64,000 bases of DNA. Origin: Austwickia chelonae NBRC 105200 (lineage in GTDB: Bacteria; Actinomycetota; Actinomycetes; Actinomycetales; Dermatophilaceae). The stretch lies in the NCBI RefSeq assembly GCF_000298175.1, contig NZ_BAGZ01000005.1, positions 1 through 64,000 on the forward strand, given 5' to 3'. Under the pieces are notes generated by a model. That model was not told the DNA's origin. It saw only the letters and a program-made list of their open reading frames with translations, and searched no databases. Every line of letters begins with the position of its first letter. Within the stretch, counting starts at the first letter, position 1. The translations under genes were made by a program, and so were the position numbers. Below are positions 35,751 through 43,931 of the stretch, one piece after another.

Positions 35751-36392
35751 TCACTGCGGGTCGCGTTGCCTATCCCACCGGTAGACCAAAAAACCCAGCG
35801 TCATCAACAACACGGCCGCGCCGCCGGTCAACAGGTACACGGCGACGGTGTCGCTGCCCTGAGCCGTTGTCACCGGTCGTCCCGGATCCGAGGAAGGAAC
35901 CCCGCCGGTCGACGTCGACGAACCGGCTGCCCCCGACGACCTGTCCGCTCCCGGTTGCGCCGGGCCCTGCCCACCCGGCACGGTGAACGAGATCTCCCCG
36001 GAGATGGGATGCCCGTCCTTGCTCACCACCCGGTAACGCACCGTGATCTTCCCCCCGCCCAGATCCTGGGGGAGGGCAACCACCACCTTCGGTCCCTGCG
36101 CGACCGCCGAGGCGGACCGGGCCTCGCCGGAAGCCGGAGCGACCACCGCCTGCACGAACTTGGGATGTACCTCCTCGTTGAAGGTCAACGTGGCGCTCTC
36201 CGGGAGAGTCTCCACCGTCGACCCGTCCGCGGGGGAGGAGGAGACCAGCTGCGAATGGGCTCCTGCCGACGGCACCGGCCCCCACAGCCCGGAGAAGAGC
36301 GCCCACGCCGTCACCGCCACCGACACCAGCACCCACCGGATCATCCCTCGACGTTGCGGCGCAGACACCGGCACCTGACAGGACGACAGCAC
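35751..36392 (-). CDS. CopC-like copper-resistance domain protein with C-terminal membrane anchor
   Basis: About 213 aa. Signal-type hydrophobic segment, then the CopC domain starting AHSQLVSSSPADGS, with FNEEVHPKFVQA and KDGHPISGEISFTVPG; the His residues after the signal and in DGHP are the usual Cu(II) ligands. A Ser/Gly/Pro linker and one membrane segment (VAVYLLTGGAAVLLMTLGFL) follow. It probably binds copper outside the membrane. No CopD gene is adjacent. The GTG at 36392 is preferred because AAGGAG lies 7 nt before it; the ATG at 36398 is only one base away from that site. Confidence 0.85.
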   Translation of the reverse strand: MLSSCQVPVSAPQRRGMIRWVLVSVAVTAWALFSGLWGPVPSAGAHSQLVSSSPADGSTVETLPESATLTFNEEVHPKFVQAVVAPASGEARSASAVAQGPKVVVALPQDLGGGKITVRYRVVSKDGHPISGEISFTVPGGQGPAQPGADRSSGAAGSSTSTGGVPSSDPGRPVTTAQGSDTVAVYLLTGGAAVLLMTLGFLVYRWDRQRDPQ

Positions 36393-36534
36393 GTGCATGC
36401 TCCTTCGGATCCGCCCGACAGGCCACGGGTAGGTGGACAGGACAGGATCGAGATGATCCCGACCCGATCATCCTGCCGCACCCCGGCCCGGCCGAGGCCC
36501 GACCACGGCACCCCGTTTCCGTGGAAGGAACTCC

Positions 36535-36954
36535 TCAGGAGATGGACGCGCAGACCACGGCACTCACCGCGAGCATCGATGCCGCCGCGACCACAGCGCC
36601 CGGGTGGAAACCCTCATCCACGGTGATCCGCCGCAACGACCCAGGCGTGACCGCATCCAACACCAGGAAACTGACCGCCTGCAGGATGATCCCCAAGATG
36701 CCGAAACCGGCTGTCCACGCGAAAGCCCGACCCAGGTCGGCTGCGCCGTTCGTGTAGATCGCCGTGGCCTGCACCGCACCCAATCCCAGGAAGGACGCGC
36801 TGACCACGATCGCCGCATTGATCGAACGATCCTCGTAGATCCGCTTCCCCAACCGGCCCGGAGTCAACAGATCCAAGGTGAAGAAGCCCAGGACGAGGAG
36901 AGCCACCCCTAGCAGGGAGTAGACGGCCCCATGGAACAAACTGATCAACATCAC
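36535..36954 (-). CDS. DUF350 family membrane protein (YjfL-like)
   Basis: 139 aa, four hydrophobic segments, with the duplicated DUF350 layout: ALLVLGFFTLDLLTPGRLG in the first half and SFLVLDAVTPGSLRR in the second. The function is unknown. The start overlaps the end of the upstream ATP-grasp gene by 4 nt; with the lipoprotein gene this makes a three-gene overlapping operon like E. coli yjfM-yjfC-yjfL. Confidence 0.85.
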   Translation of the reverse strand: MMLISLFHGAVYSLLGVALLVLGFFTLDLLTPGRLGKRIYEDRSINAAIVVSASFLGLGAVQATAIYTNGAADLGRAFAWTAGFGILGIILQAVSFLVLDAVTPGSLRRITVDEGFHPGAVVAAASMLAVSAVVCASIS

Positions 36955-38315
36955 GGTGTCCTTCGCCGGTCGCAGTAGGTGTCATCCTGCACATCCGAAG
37001 GCAGGCCCAACGGTCCGCCCAACGTCAACATCGGGCGGGAGACCGCAGATTCAGGACGGCTGTCCCCCGGCAGGACATCTTGCACGACCGTGTCCTGCAC
37101 GTCAGCACCCGCGTCCGCCAACCACGCCTGCTGGACGGAGGCACTCGGTCGAACCGAGGTCATCATGTGGGGCACGAACCGTGCTCGGTAGTCGGTCACC
37201 CACCCGTCGCTCTCCCGTACCCCCAGCCCGGCAGGTAGACCGTCGACCACCCAACAGCCCAGGACGGCCTTGTTCCCGTCGAACTCCGGCAGCGGGCACC
37301 ACTGCTGGTAGCACCAGCCTTCTGCACCGTACTCGCCGGGCTGTTCGATCTCGACACCCGATGCGTGTACCCGGATGTTGTCACCTTCCCGGCCGTGCAA
37401 GGGCTTGGCCACCCACTGTGTCAACGGCCCGGGATCGTTCAGATAGGCCGGCAACAACAGCTCGTCCCCCGGGTACAGGTGCCACAGCGCCGCCAACAGA
37501 GCCTTGTTCGACAGGAGCACCTTCCACAGCGGCTCCAACCAGAGCGTCGATCCCGGGGAACTCACCGGATCCACGTGGGCCCCGAAGTCCTCGACCAGCA
37601 TCGACTCCCACGGATACAACTTGAACACGGTCCGCATCGGGGATCCGGACAGGTCGACGAAATCCCTTTCGACAGCGTCCCAGCCGATGTCACCCACGGT
37701 GATCGACGCTGTCGAGAGCCCCGCCTGGTCCGCAGTGTCCCGCAGATAGGTGACCGTCATCTCCTCCTCACCGGTCGGTTCGTCCTGATGATGGGCGAAG
37801 TACACCGGGCCCTCGTCCAGACGCGGAGCCAACTGCTGCCAAGCCAGGATGAGACGCTCGTGCAACGAATTCCACTGGTCATGTTCAGGATGGGTGTCTT
37901 CCAGCCAATACCACTGGGCCACCGAGGCCTCCAGTAAACCGGTCGGAGTATCGGCGTTGTACTCCAACAGTTTCGGTGGGCCTTCGCCATCGAAACGCAG
38001 GTCGAAACGTCCGTACAGACTCGGCGCCCCCGCAGCCAAGGACTCACCCACCCGCACCAGAGCGCCCGCGGGCAGACCCAGATCACCCATCGCCCCCGAG
38101 GCCAAGAACCGTGCCGCCTCCAAGGACATGGCGTGCAGGCGCTGCGTCGCCGCCTCCAACACTTCGACCTCGGCCTCCGAGAGGAGGTAACAAGCCTCCT
38201 CGTACCAGTAGGGCAGTTCGCGCCCGTCGGGAAGCGACGTCGTCAGAAAGGTGAGGCCCTGCGCGTGCACCCGGTCACGCCACTGGGCGCGAGGGGCGAC
38301 CCTGCGCCGTTCCAT
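36951..38315 (-). CDS. glutathionylspermidine synthase-like ATP-grasp protein
   Basis: 454 aa, matching the synthetase-only YgiC/YjfC family. ATP-grasp features: LLEYNADTPTGLLEAS, FKLYPWESMLVEDFG, WLEPLWKVLLSNKALLA, WVAKPLHGREGDNI and VVDGLPAGLGVRESDGWVTD. The amidase domain of true Gsp synthase is absent. Actinomycetes make mycothiol rather than glutathione, so the substrate is probably a different peptide or amine. Overlaps the lipoprotein gene by 1 nt and the DUF350 gene by 4 nt. Confidence 0.88.
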   Translation of the reverse strand: MERRRVAPRAQWRDRVHAQGLTFLTTSLPDGRELPYWYEEACYLLSEAEVEVLEAATQRLHAMSLEAARFLASGAMGDLGLPAGALVRVGESLAAGAPSLYGRFDLRFDGEGPPKLLEYNADTPTGLLEASVAQWYWLEDTHPEHDQWNSLHERLILAWQQLAPRLDEGPVYFAHHQDEPTGEEEMTVTYLRDTADQAGLSTASITVGDIGWDAVERDFVDLSGSPMRTVFKLYPWESMLVEDFGAHVDPVSSPGSTLWLEPLWKVLLSNKALLAALWHLYPGDELLLPAYLNDPGPLTQWVAKPLHGREGDNIRVHASGVEIEQPGEYGAEGWCYQQWCPLPEFDGNKAVLGCWVVDGLPAGLGVRESDGWVTDYRARFVPHMMTSVRPSASVQQAWLADAGADVQDTVVQDVLPGDSRPESAVSRPMLTLGGPLGLPSDVQDDTYCDRRRTP

Positions 38316-38947
38316 CAGCTACCGCCCTTGCTGCCGCTGCTGCCGAATCCACCCCGGACGATCGAGGACTTGGCCTTCGAGAAGGACGCCTCCGACACCT
38401 TGCCGCCCGCCGCGGAGACCCCACCGACCCTGGACGAACCCTGCAGGGGCTCGGAGAAGGTCCCGCCGTGGGCCGTCGAGCCCACCGCCGGTGCAGACGA
38501 CCCCCACGGGATGAAATACCACCCGTGCGAACGGTACGGGTTGGAAGTCGCTCCGCTGCTCTCCGGACGGTCGGCGAGCGCCTGGCCCGGGGGGCAGGGT
38601 GTAGGTGCGGTCGCTGCGGTGTCAGAGGGTTCGCTGGTCGTCGATGTGCCTGCGGTGGGAGGCGTAGGTGGGGCGGATACGGGAGTGCAGTGGGTCGTGG
38701 GTACGGCGGTGGTGGGTGGGGGAGTGGGCGAGGTCGTCGGGTTGTCGGTCGGGGCAGGTGAGGGTGGGATGCGATCTGCGGCGCAGACGGCGTCGTCCAG
38801 GCGGATGCCGGTGGAGCGGTCCACGCAGATCCCGGTGTGGTCGGGTAGGGCGTCGCTCTCGTCGGTGGACAGGCCGCATCCGGTGGTGGAAGCAGCCAAC
38901 ATCGCGGTCATCCCCAGGGCGACCAATCTGCTGCGGCGTCGGTCCAT
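38315..38947 (-). CDS. proline/threonine-rich lipoprotein (DUF1190-like)
   Basis: 210 aa. The signal peptide ends in a lipobox-like STTGC (Cys about residue 24). A Cys-containing stretch (GICVDRSTGIRLDDAVC) and a long Pro/Thr/Ser linker lead to a C-terminal domain with GWYFIPWGSSAP and an RGGFGSSG end. The SIVRGGFGSS ending and its position before an ATP-grasp and a DUF350 gene match the E. coli YgiB/YjfM (DUF1190) lipoproteins. A GAGGAGG ribosome binding site lies 5 nt before the ATG. Confidence 0.72.
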   Translation of the reverse strand: MDRRRSRLVALGMTAMLAASTTGCGLSTDESDALPDHTGICVDRSTGIRLDDAVCAADRIPPSPAPTDNPTTSPTPPPTTAVPTTHCTPVSAPPTPPTAGTSTTSEPSDTAATAPTPCPPGQALADRPESSGATSNPYRSHGWYFIPWGSSAPAVGSTAHGGTFSEPLQGSSRVGGVSAAGGKVSEASFSKAKSSIVRGGFGSSGSKGGS

Positions 38948-39185
38948 CCTGTCCTCCTCGACGACAGACGGGTCGTCGTCCCAGGTGCGTCCTCGGTGTG
39001 GGGCGCGTCAGCAGGATATGCCGAGGGGTGTCCTGCGGGATCACCGGGTGTTTCCCCGAAACCCTTTCGTGCTCACCCCGGGGCTGTGAGCTGACCTGCT
39101 GCGCAACATCCCTGACGGGTGGTGCGTACCCTCCGGAAAGGTCACATCTGACGGCAACCCGGGTGACCCGGCGGCTGGAACGCGA

Positions 39186-39191
39186 TAGCGT
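39186..39191 (+). promoter_or_regulatory. -10 element TAGCGT for the acidic protein gene (leaderless)
   Basis: TAGCGT ends 7 nt before the ATG at 39199. Confidence 0.45.
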
Positions 39192-39198
39192 TCAGGGC

Positions 39199-39531
39199 AT
39201 GAGCTCAGATCCTCGAGTCGCCCTGGCCACGTTCGTCTCAGCCCTCGAACGCCACCTGGAGGCGTCCTCGTCGCGTCGTGGCGAGGACGACCCAGCCGTC
39301 GTCGCGGCGTACCAGGATCTTGCGGAGGCCTTCGACGCCTACGACGACGCCCTGCTGGATGCCTTCGGTGAGGTCACTCCGTTGCAGGTGTACAACGATG
39401 ACGATCTCGACGATGACGACGATCTCGACTACGACGATGACGACGATCTGGACATCGACGACGAGGATGATCTGGACATCGACGACGACATCGAGGTCGT
39501 CGACGTCGCGGAGGCGTCTGCGCCTCGCTGA
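39199..39531 (+). CDS. small acidic protein with Asp-rich tail
   Basis: 110 aa. A helical N-terminal part (about residues 1-60, VALATFVSALERHLEAS and AYQDLAEAFDAYDDALLDAFG) is followed by a tail built from DDDLD-like units rich in Asp (about residues 67-100). No catalytic motif. Acidic low-complexity tails can bind cations or mimic nucleic acid; no role is assigned. The ATG at 39199 is supported by TAGCGT 7 nt upstream. The open frame continues far upstream but is not credible as coding. Confidence 0.75.
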   Translation: MSSDPRVALATFVSALERHLEASSSRRGEDDPAVVAAYQDLAEAFDAYDDALLDAFGEVTPLQVYNDDDLDDDDDLDYDDDDDLDIDDEDDLDIDDDIEVVDVAEASAPR

Positions 39532-39575
39532 GCGTGCACGGTCGGGGTCGGTGCTTTCCGACCTTCGGTCAGGCT

Positions 39576-39613
39576 GGACGCCCGCTGACGGTTACCCGTG
39601 CGCGGGCGTTCTT
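39576..39613 (+). terminator. hairpin after the acidic protein gene
   Basis: A stem GACGCCCGC/GCGGGCGTT (one G-U) with a 16-nt loop, followed by CTT. Confidence 0.55.
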
Positions 39614-39623
39614 CATGACCGCC

Positions 39624-39629
39624 TAAACT
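39624..39629 (+). promoter_or_regulatory. -10 element TAAACT for uppP
   Basis: TAAACT about 88 nt before the uppP start, leaving a leader of roughly 80 nt. A -35 is not clear. Confidence 0.35.
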
Positions 39630-39716
39630 AACGCCGCCGGGCGGCAGTGAAGCGCCCGTGGCGGGGCGCCCACTCGGGGTGGAGAGCGTGCCGCAGCATC
39701 GAGCGAGAGGCCATTC

Positions 39717-40568
39717 GTGGAACTGACCTATGTCCATGCCGTGATCCTGGGGATCGTCGAGGGAATCACTGAGTACCTGCCCATCAGCTCCACCGGCCAT
39801 CTCACCGTCGTGGAGAAGATGATGGGTCTGCAGATCGACGACCCGGCGGTCACCGGTTACACCGCGACCATCCAGATCGGTGCGATCGCGGCGACCCTGG
39901 TCTTCTTCTGGGGCAAGATCTCACGCTTGTTCTTCGCCTGGGTCGACGGTATCCGTGACGAACGTGCGCGGGACAACCAGGACTGGACGCTCGCCTGGGC
40001 GGTCATCATCGGTTCGTTGCCGGTGGGGATCGTCGGTTTCCTGGGCCGCAAGGTGATCTCCGGGTCGCTGCGTTCATTGTGGGTCGTGGCTGCGGCGCTG
40101 GTGCTGTGGAGCATCGTGATGTGGGTCGCCGAGATGCGGCACGACCAGGACGTCCGGGAGGGCACCCAACGGGCCGAGGACGATGTGACGATCCGCGACG
40201 GGATCATCCTGGGTGTCGCGCAGTGTTTCTCCCTGGTGCCTGGGGTGTCCCGGTCGGGGGCGACGATCTCAGCAGGTCTGTTCACGGGGTTGAACCGTGT
40301 GGTGGCCACCGAGTTGTCCTTCTTCATGGCCATCCCGGCGCTGACCGCTGCCGGTCTGTACGGACTGAAGGATGTCGACTTCGCTGTCGTCCCGCTCGGT
40401 CCGATGATCGTGGGCATCGTGGTGAGCTTCTTCGTCGCCTACGCCTCGATCGCCTGGCTGTTGCGTTTCGTGGCCTCGAACTCCCTGAAGGCCTTCGTCT
40501 ACTACCGGGTGCCGGCCGGTCTGCTGCTGGCCGCGGCGGTGGGCGCGGGGTGGATCTCCGCGACCTGA
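39717..40568 (+). CDS. uppP: undecaprenyl-diphosphatase (UppP/BacA)
   Basis: 283 aa integral membrane phosphatase that recycles undecaprenyl pyrophosphate for cell-wall synthesis; overexpression gives bacitracin resistance in relatives. Motif 1 GIVEGITEYLPISSTGHL and motif 2 LVPGVSRSGATISAGLF contain the catalytic residues. About eight hydrophobic segments. GTG start with GAGAGG 6 nt upstream. It converges on corA, with a strong hairpin between. Confidence 0.95.
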   Translation: MELTYVHAVILGIVEGITEYLPISSTGHLTVVEKMMGLQIDDPAVTGYTATIQIGAIAATLVFFWGKISRLFFAWVDGIRDERARDNQDWTLAWAVIIGSLPVGIVGFLGRKVISGSLRSLWVVAAALVLWSIVMWVAEMRHDQDVREGTQRAEDDVTIRDGIILGVAQCFSLVPGVSRSGATISAGLFTGLNRVVATELSFFMAIPALTAAGLYGLKDVDFAVVPLGPMIVGIVVSFFVAYASIAWLLRFVASNSLKAFVYYRVPAGLLLAAAVGAGWISAT

Positions 40569-40589
40569 TCCTCCCTCCCGGTTCGACCG

Positions 40590-40623
40590 GCGGCGCCTTC
40601 CCCATGTCGGGGGAGGGCGCCGC
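40590..40623. terminator. hairpin between uppP and corA
   Basis: A 14-bp stem (GCGGCGCCTTCCCC paired with GGGGAGGGCGCCGC, one G-U) and a 6-nt loop between convergent genes. Confidence 0.7.
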
Positions 40624-40683
40624 TGTCGTATGCGTGGGGTGCTCGGTGATCGACCGGTCTGCGGGGGCGATCCCGGATCTGGG

Positions 40684-41658
40684 TCACAGCCATTTGGCGC
40701 GGCGGAAACGGATGTACATCAGCAAGCAGGACAGGATCATCACCGCGACCACGATGTGATAGCCGTAGTGGGTTTCGAGTTCGGGCATGTTCTTGAAGTT
40801 CATGCCGTAGATGCCCGCGATCATCGTCGGCACGGCGGCGATGGCCACCCACGCGGAGATGCGACGCATGTCCTCGTTCTGCCGTAGACCCTGTTGAGCC
40901 AGGTGGGTGGAGAAGATGTCACCGAGCAACCGGTCGTAGGACTCGGCGTGTTCACAGACCTGGACGAGGTGGTCCAGGACGTCGGCGAAGAACGGACGCA
41001 GCTCGGTCGGCACGAAGGACGCTTCGGACCCCAGGAGATTCCGCATCGGGGTCACCAGGGGGAGCGCGCCCCGTTTGAACTCCAGGATCTCGCGTTTCAA
41101 CTTGTAGATCTGGGTGCCCAGCGCGGCTTCGTCGTGGGCGAAGACGGCTTCCTCGATGTCCTCCAGGTCACGTTCCAGCTCGACGTCGATGGTCCGGTAG
41201 GTGTCCACGATATGGTCGATGACCGCGTGCATGACCGCCACCGGGCCGAAGGACAGCCGTTCGGGCCTGCCTTCCAAACGTTGGCGGACACCGGCGAGGG
41301 GATTGGCCTCCCCGTAGCGCACCGTCAACACGAACCGGTCTCCGACGAACATCATCAGCTCCCCGGTTTCGACATCGCTGGTGCGTTCGATGTACCGCAG
41401 TGTCTTCAACACCACGAAGGTCGACGTCTCGTAGATATCGACCTTGGGCCGTTGGTTGCCGTGCAGGGCGTCCTCCACCGCCAACGGGTGCAGACTCAAC
41501 TCGTCGTCGTACTCGGCGAACTCCTCGTCGGTGGGATCTTTCAACCCGATCCACAGGAAATCCGAGGTGCCGGAGGCCCGCAACTCCTCCAGCTCGTCGC
41601 TGGGGTCGCCACATTCATATCTGACACCATCGCGATAGACGGCTTTATCCACGATCAC
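40684..41658 (-). CDS. corA: CorA-family magnesium/cobalt transporter
   Basis: 324 aa. A large N-terminal cytosolic domain, a long helix, and two C-terminal membrane segments with the GMN signature in IYGMNFKNMPELE. HGNQRPKVDIYETSTFVVLKTL in the N-terminal domain matches the family. Forms a pentameric Mg2+ channel. GTG start at 41658, 6 nt after a CAGAAT hexamer on the minus strand. Divergent from the phosphatase gene. Confidence 0.93.
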   Translation of the reverse strand: MIVDKAVYRDGVRYECGDPSDELEELRASGTSDFLWIGLKDPTDEEFAEYDDELSLHPLAVEDALHGNQRPKVDIYETSTFVVLKTLRYIERTSDVETGELMMFVGDRFVLTVRYGEANPLAGVRQRLEGRPERLSFGPVAVMHAVIDHIVDTYRTIDVELERDLEDIEEAVFAHDEAALGTQIYKLKREILEFKRGALPLVTPMRNLLGSEASFVPTELRPFFADVLDHLVQVCEHAESYDRLLGDIFSTHLAQQGLRQNEDMRRISAWVAIAAVPTMIAGIYGMNFKNMPELETHYGYHIVVAVMILSCLLMYIRFRRAKWL

Positions 41659-41664
41659 CAGGTC

Positions 41665-41670
41665 ATTCTG
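41665..41670 (-). promoter_or_regulatory. -10 element CAGAAT for corA (leaderless)
   Basis: Minus-strand CAGAAT lies 6 nt before the GTG at 41658. Confidence 0.4.
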
Positions 41671-41726
41671 AACCCTCTAGGCGCCCAGGAACGCCCGGAT
41701 GCGTCGGCGGACCGAGCCCCGCGCCG

Positions 41727-41732
41727 TACGAT
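41727..41732 (+). promoter_or_regulatory. -10 element TACGAT for the phosphatase gene (leaderless)
   Basis: TACGAT ends 7 nt before the ATG at 41740. The other in-frame ATG, at 41731, lies inside the hexamer, which argues against it. Confidence 0.5.
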
Positions 41733-41739
41733 GACAGCC

Positions 41740-42453
41740 ATGGCGACAGTCCTGCTGGTCCGGCACGGGCGTACCACGGCCAATGCCGACGGCATCCTGG
41801 CCGGATGGTCACCCGGTGTCGAACTCGACGAGCACGGCCGCGAACAGGTACGTTCCCTCGCCGGACGGCTCGCCGACATCCCCCTGGCCCTGGTGGCCAC
41901 CAGCCCGTTGACCCGCTGTCGACAGACCGCCGACCTGGCCTTCGCCGGACACCCCGCAGAACGACGGGTGGACGAACGGCTGGGGGAGTGCCGATACGGG
42001 GCCTGGACCGGTCGAGCTCTGAGCGAACTCACCGACGAACCGCTCTGGCGCACCGTACAACGCCACCCCAGCGCGGCACGCTTCCCCCGGAGCGACGACT
42101 ACGACGCGGAATCCCTGCGGGACATGTCGGCTCGTGCCGTCGCCGCAGCCCGCGAACTCGATGCCCTCGTCGAGGCCGAACACGGACCCCACGCCATCTG
42201 GGCCGCGGTCAGCCACGGCGACGTCATCAAAGCGATCCTCGCCGACGCCGCAGGCTGTCCCCTCGACCTCTTCCAACGGTGGCAGGTCGACCCAGCCAGC
42301 CTGTCCGTCGTCCGCTACACCCCCGACCGGCCCTTCCTCGTCCGCGCCAATGACACCGGACGGCCCTGGACACCCCCGACCGGCCCCGCCACCGACAGCG
42401 ACGCCGTCGTCGGCGGCGGCCCTGGGGCACCCCCGCCGGCAGCGCATCCATAG
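41740..42453 (+). CDS. histidine phosphatase family protein
   Basis: 237 aa phosphoglycerate-mutase-like phosphatase. Catalytic RHG in LLVRHGRTTANADG, ATSPLTRCRQTADLAF, the Glu in LGECRYGAWTG, and the second His in AVSHGDVIKAILADA. The C-terminus is Pro/Gly-rich. The cluster phosphatase - DUF3090 - SCO1664-like - mshC is conserved in actinobacteria. The ATG at 41740 is chosen from the -10 position. Confidence 0.88.
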   Translation: MATVLLVRHGRTTANADGILAGWSPGVELDEHGREQVRSLAGRLADIPLALVATSPLTRCRQTADLAFAGHPAERRVDERLGECRYGAWTGRALSELTDEPLWRTVQRHPSAARFPRSDDYDAESLRDMSARAVAAARELDALVEAEHGPHAIWAAVSHGDVIKAILADAAGCPLDLFQRWQVDPASLSVVRYTPDRPFLVRANDTGRPWTPPTGPATDSDAVVGGGPGAPPPAAHP

Positions 42454-42475
42454 GACACCACCGCCGTCGGGCCGT

Positions 42476-42481
42476 TATCGT
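42476..42481 (+). promoter_or_regulatory. -10 element TATCGT for the DUF3090 gene (leaderless)
   Basis: TATCGT ends 6 nt before the ATG at 42488. Confidence 0.5.
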
Positions 42482-42487
42482 CGACCT

Positions 42488-43057
42488 ATGGCGCTCATCT
42501 CCTACGATCCACCCGAGCGATTCATCGTGGGCACGATCGGACCCACCGGACAACGCGAATTCTTCCTCCAAGCCAGCGACGGACTGCGCACCACCTCCGT
42601 CGGTGTCGAAAAGACCCAGGTGTCCGTCCTCTCCGACCGGGTCAACGATCTGCTCGACGAGTTCGCCGGGAGCTCCGCCAGTGAACAGGCCGCCCAGCTC
42701 TTCACCGACGACGGCCCCTTGGCCACCCCCGTCGACGCCGAATTCCGCGTCGGCACCATGGGACTCTCCTGGGACACCGACACCCGCCGCCTGGTCCTGG
42801 AACTCCACGCAGTCGGCGACTCCTTCGACACCGCTGACGTCGAAGAACTCGCCGAAACAGGCGAACTCGCCGAAGACCCGGCCCTCGACCCCACCCAGAT
42901 GGTCCTCCGCGTATCGATGCCCGCCGCGATGGCGCGCGCCTTCGCCCGCCGCGGACGCAAGGTCGTCGCCGCCGGGCGTCCCCAATGCCCCTTCTGCGCC
43001 GGACCCATCGACCCCGACGGGCACATCTGCCCGCGTGCGAACGGATACCGACGCTGA
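42488..43057 (+). CDS. DUF3090 family protein
   Basis: 189 aa. N-terminal LISYDPPERFIVGTIGPTGQ, RVNDLLDEFAG, and a C-terminal zinc-ribbon-like end with GRPQCPFCAGPIDPDGHICPR (four Cys/His). The function is unknown. It sits between a histidine phosphatase and a kinase-like SCO1664 homologue, a conserved trio. Confidence 0.88.
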   Translation: MALISYDPPERFIVGTIGPTGQREFFLQASDGLRTTSVGVEKTQVSVLSDRVNDLLDEFAGSSASEQAAQLFTDDGPLATPVDAEFRVGTMGLSWDTDTRRLVLELHAVGDSFDTADVEELAETGELAEDPALDPTQMVLRVSMPAAMARAFARRGRKVVAAGRPQCPFCAGPIDPDGHICPRANGYRR

Positions 43058-43896
43058 CTCCCACCTCGGCCGGCACCACCGACCTGGCCCGGGCCGAACT
43101 CCACCTGATCGGTCGGCTCACCGAAGCCTCCAACGAGGCCTACCTGGCGGTGCTCTCCGCGCCGGAGTCCGGCAGGCGCGAACCCGTCGTCTACAAACCG
43201 GTGCGTGGTGAACGGCCGCTGTGGGACTTCCCCGAGGGCACCCTCGCCGCACGGGAGGCCGCGGCCTTCCTCGTCGACCGGGCCGCCGGCTGGGGGCTCA
43301 TCCCCGAGACGGTGCTGCGCGAAGGTCCCGTCGGTCCCGGATCGGTCCAACGGTGGATCGGCCCGCTCCCCGGCGAGGACGATGGAGGACTCTCCGCCGA
43401 CGAAGACGCCCCGGTACGTCTCTTCCCCGAAACGAATTTCCCCGGGCAGGGGTGGCATGCCGTCCTCCACGCGACCCTGCAGGACGGCACCCCCGTGGTC
43501 GTCAGCCACGCCGATCACCCCCGGCTGGCCGCCATGACCGTACTGGACGCCGTCCTGAACAACGCCGACCGCAAAGGAAGTCACATCCTCACCGACCGGC
43601 AGGGAACCCCCTGGGCCGTCGACCACGGACTGAGCCTCCACCAGGAAGACAAACTGCGTACCATCCTGTGGGGCTGGCAAGGAGATCCCCTTCCCACGGC
43701 CCACCGGGAACACCTACGACGTCTGCGCGCCCTCCTGGGTGAGGAAAGGACCGGCGGATTACGCCACGAACTGGCCTGCCTCATCACCGCCGACGAGATC
43801 GAAGCCCTGACCGGCCGGGTCGACCACCTCCTGGACGTCGGCACCTACCCGTCCCCACCAGGGCATCGTCACCCCGTCCCCTGGCCGCCGCTGTGA
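42985..43896 (+). CDS. SCO1664-family protein (PI3/4-kinase-like fold)
   Basis: Up to 303 aa. Conserved core: YKPVRGERPLWDFPEGTLA, WGLIPETVLREGPVGPGS, the kinase-like catalytic region MTVLDAVLNNADRKGSHIL and AVDHGLSLHQEDKLRTI with the metal-binding DHG. This suggests a protein- or lipid-kinase-like enzyme of unknown substrate. The start is unclear: the ATG at 42985 overlaps DUF3090 by 73 nt and adds Arg-rich residues foreign to the family. There is no other ATG, GTG or TTG before the conserved region. A CTG at 43054 overlapping the DUF3090 stop (CTGA) gives the expected N-terminus. Confidence 0.82.
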   Translation: MPLLRRTHRPRRAHLPACERIPTLTPTSAGTTDLARAELHLIGRLTEASNEAYLAVLSAPESGRREPVVYKPVRGERPLWDFPEGTLAAREAAAFLVDRAAGWGLIPETVLREGPVGPGSVQRWIGPLPGEDDGGLSADEDAPVRLFPETNFPGQGWHAVLHATLQDGTPVVVSHADHPRLAAMTVLDAVLNNADRKGSHILTDRQGTPWAVDHGLSLHQEDKLRTILWGWQGDPLPTAHREHLRRLRALLGEERTGGLRHELACLITADEIEALTGRVDHLLDVGTYPSPPGHRHPVPWPPL

Positions 43897-43919
43897 ACGC
43901 CGCCCCCGCCACCTGCCGG

Positions 43920-43925
43920 TAGGCT
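43920..43925 (+). promoter_or_regulatory. -10 element TAGGCT for mshC (leaderless)
   Basis: TAGGCT ends 6 nt before the GTG at 43932. Confidence 0.5.
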
Positions 43926-43931
43926 TTCCCC

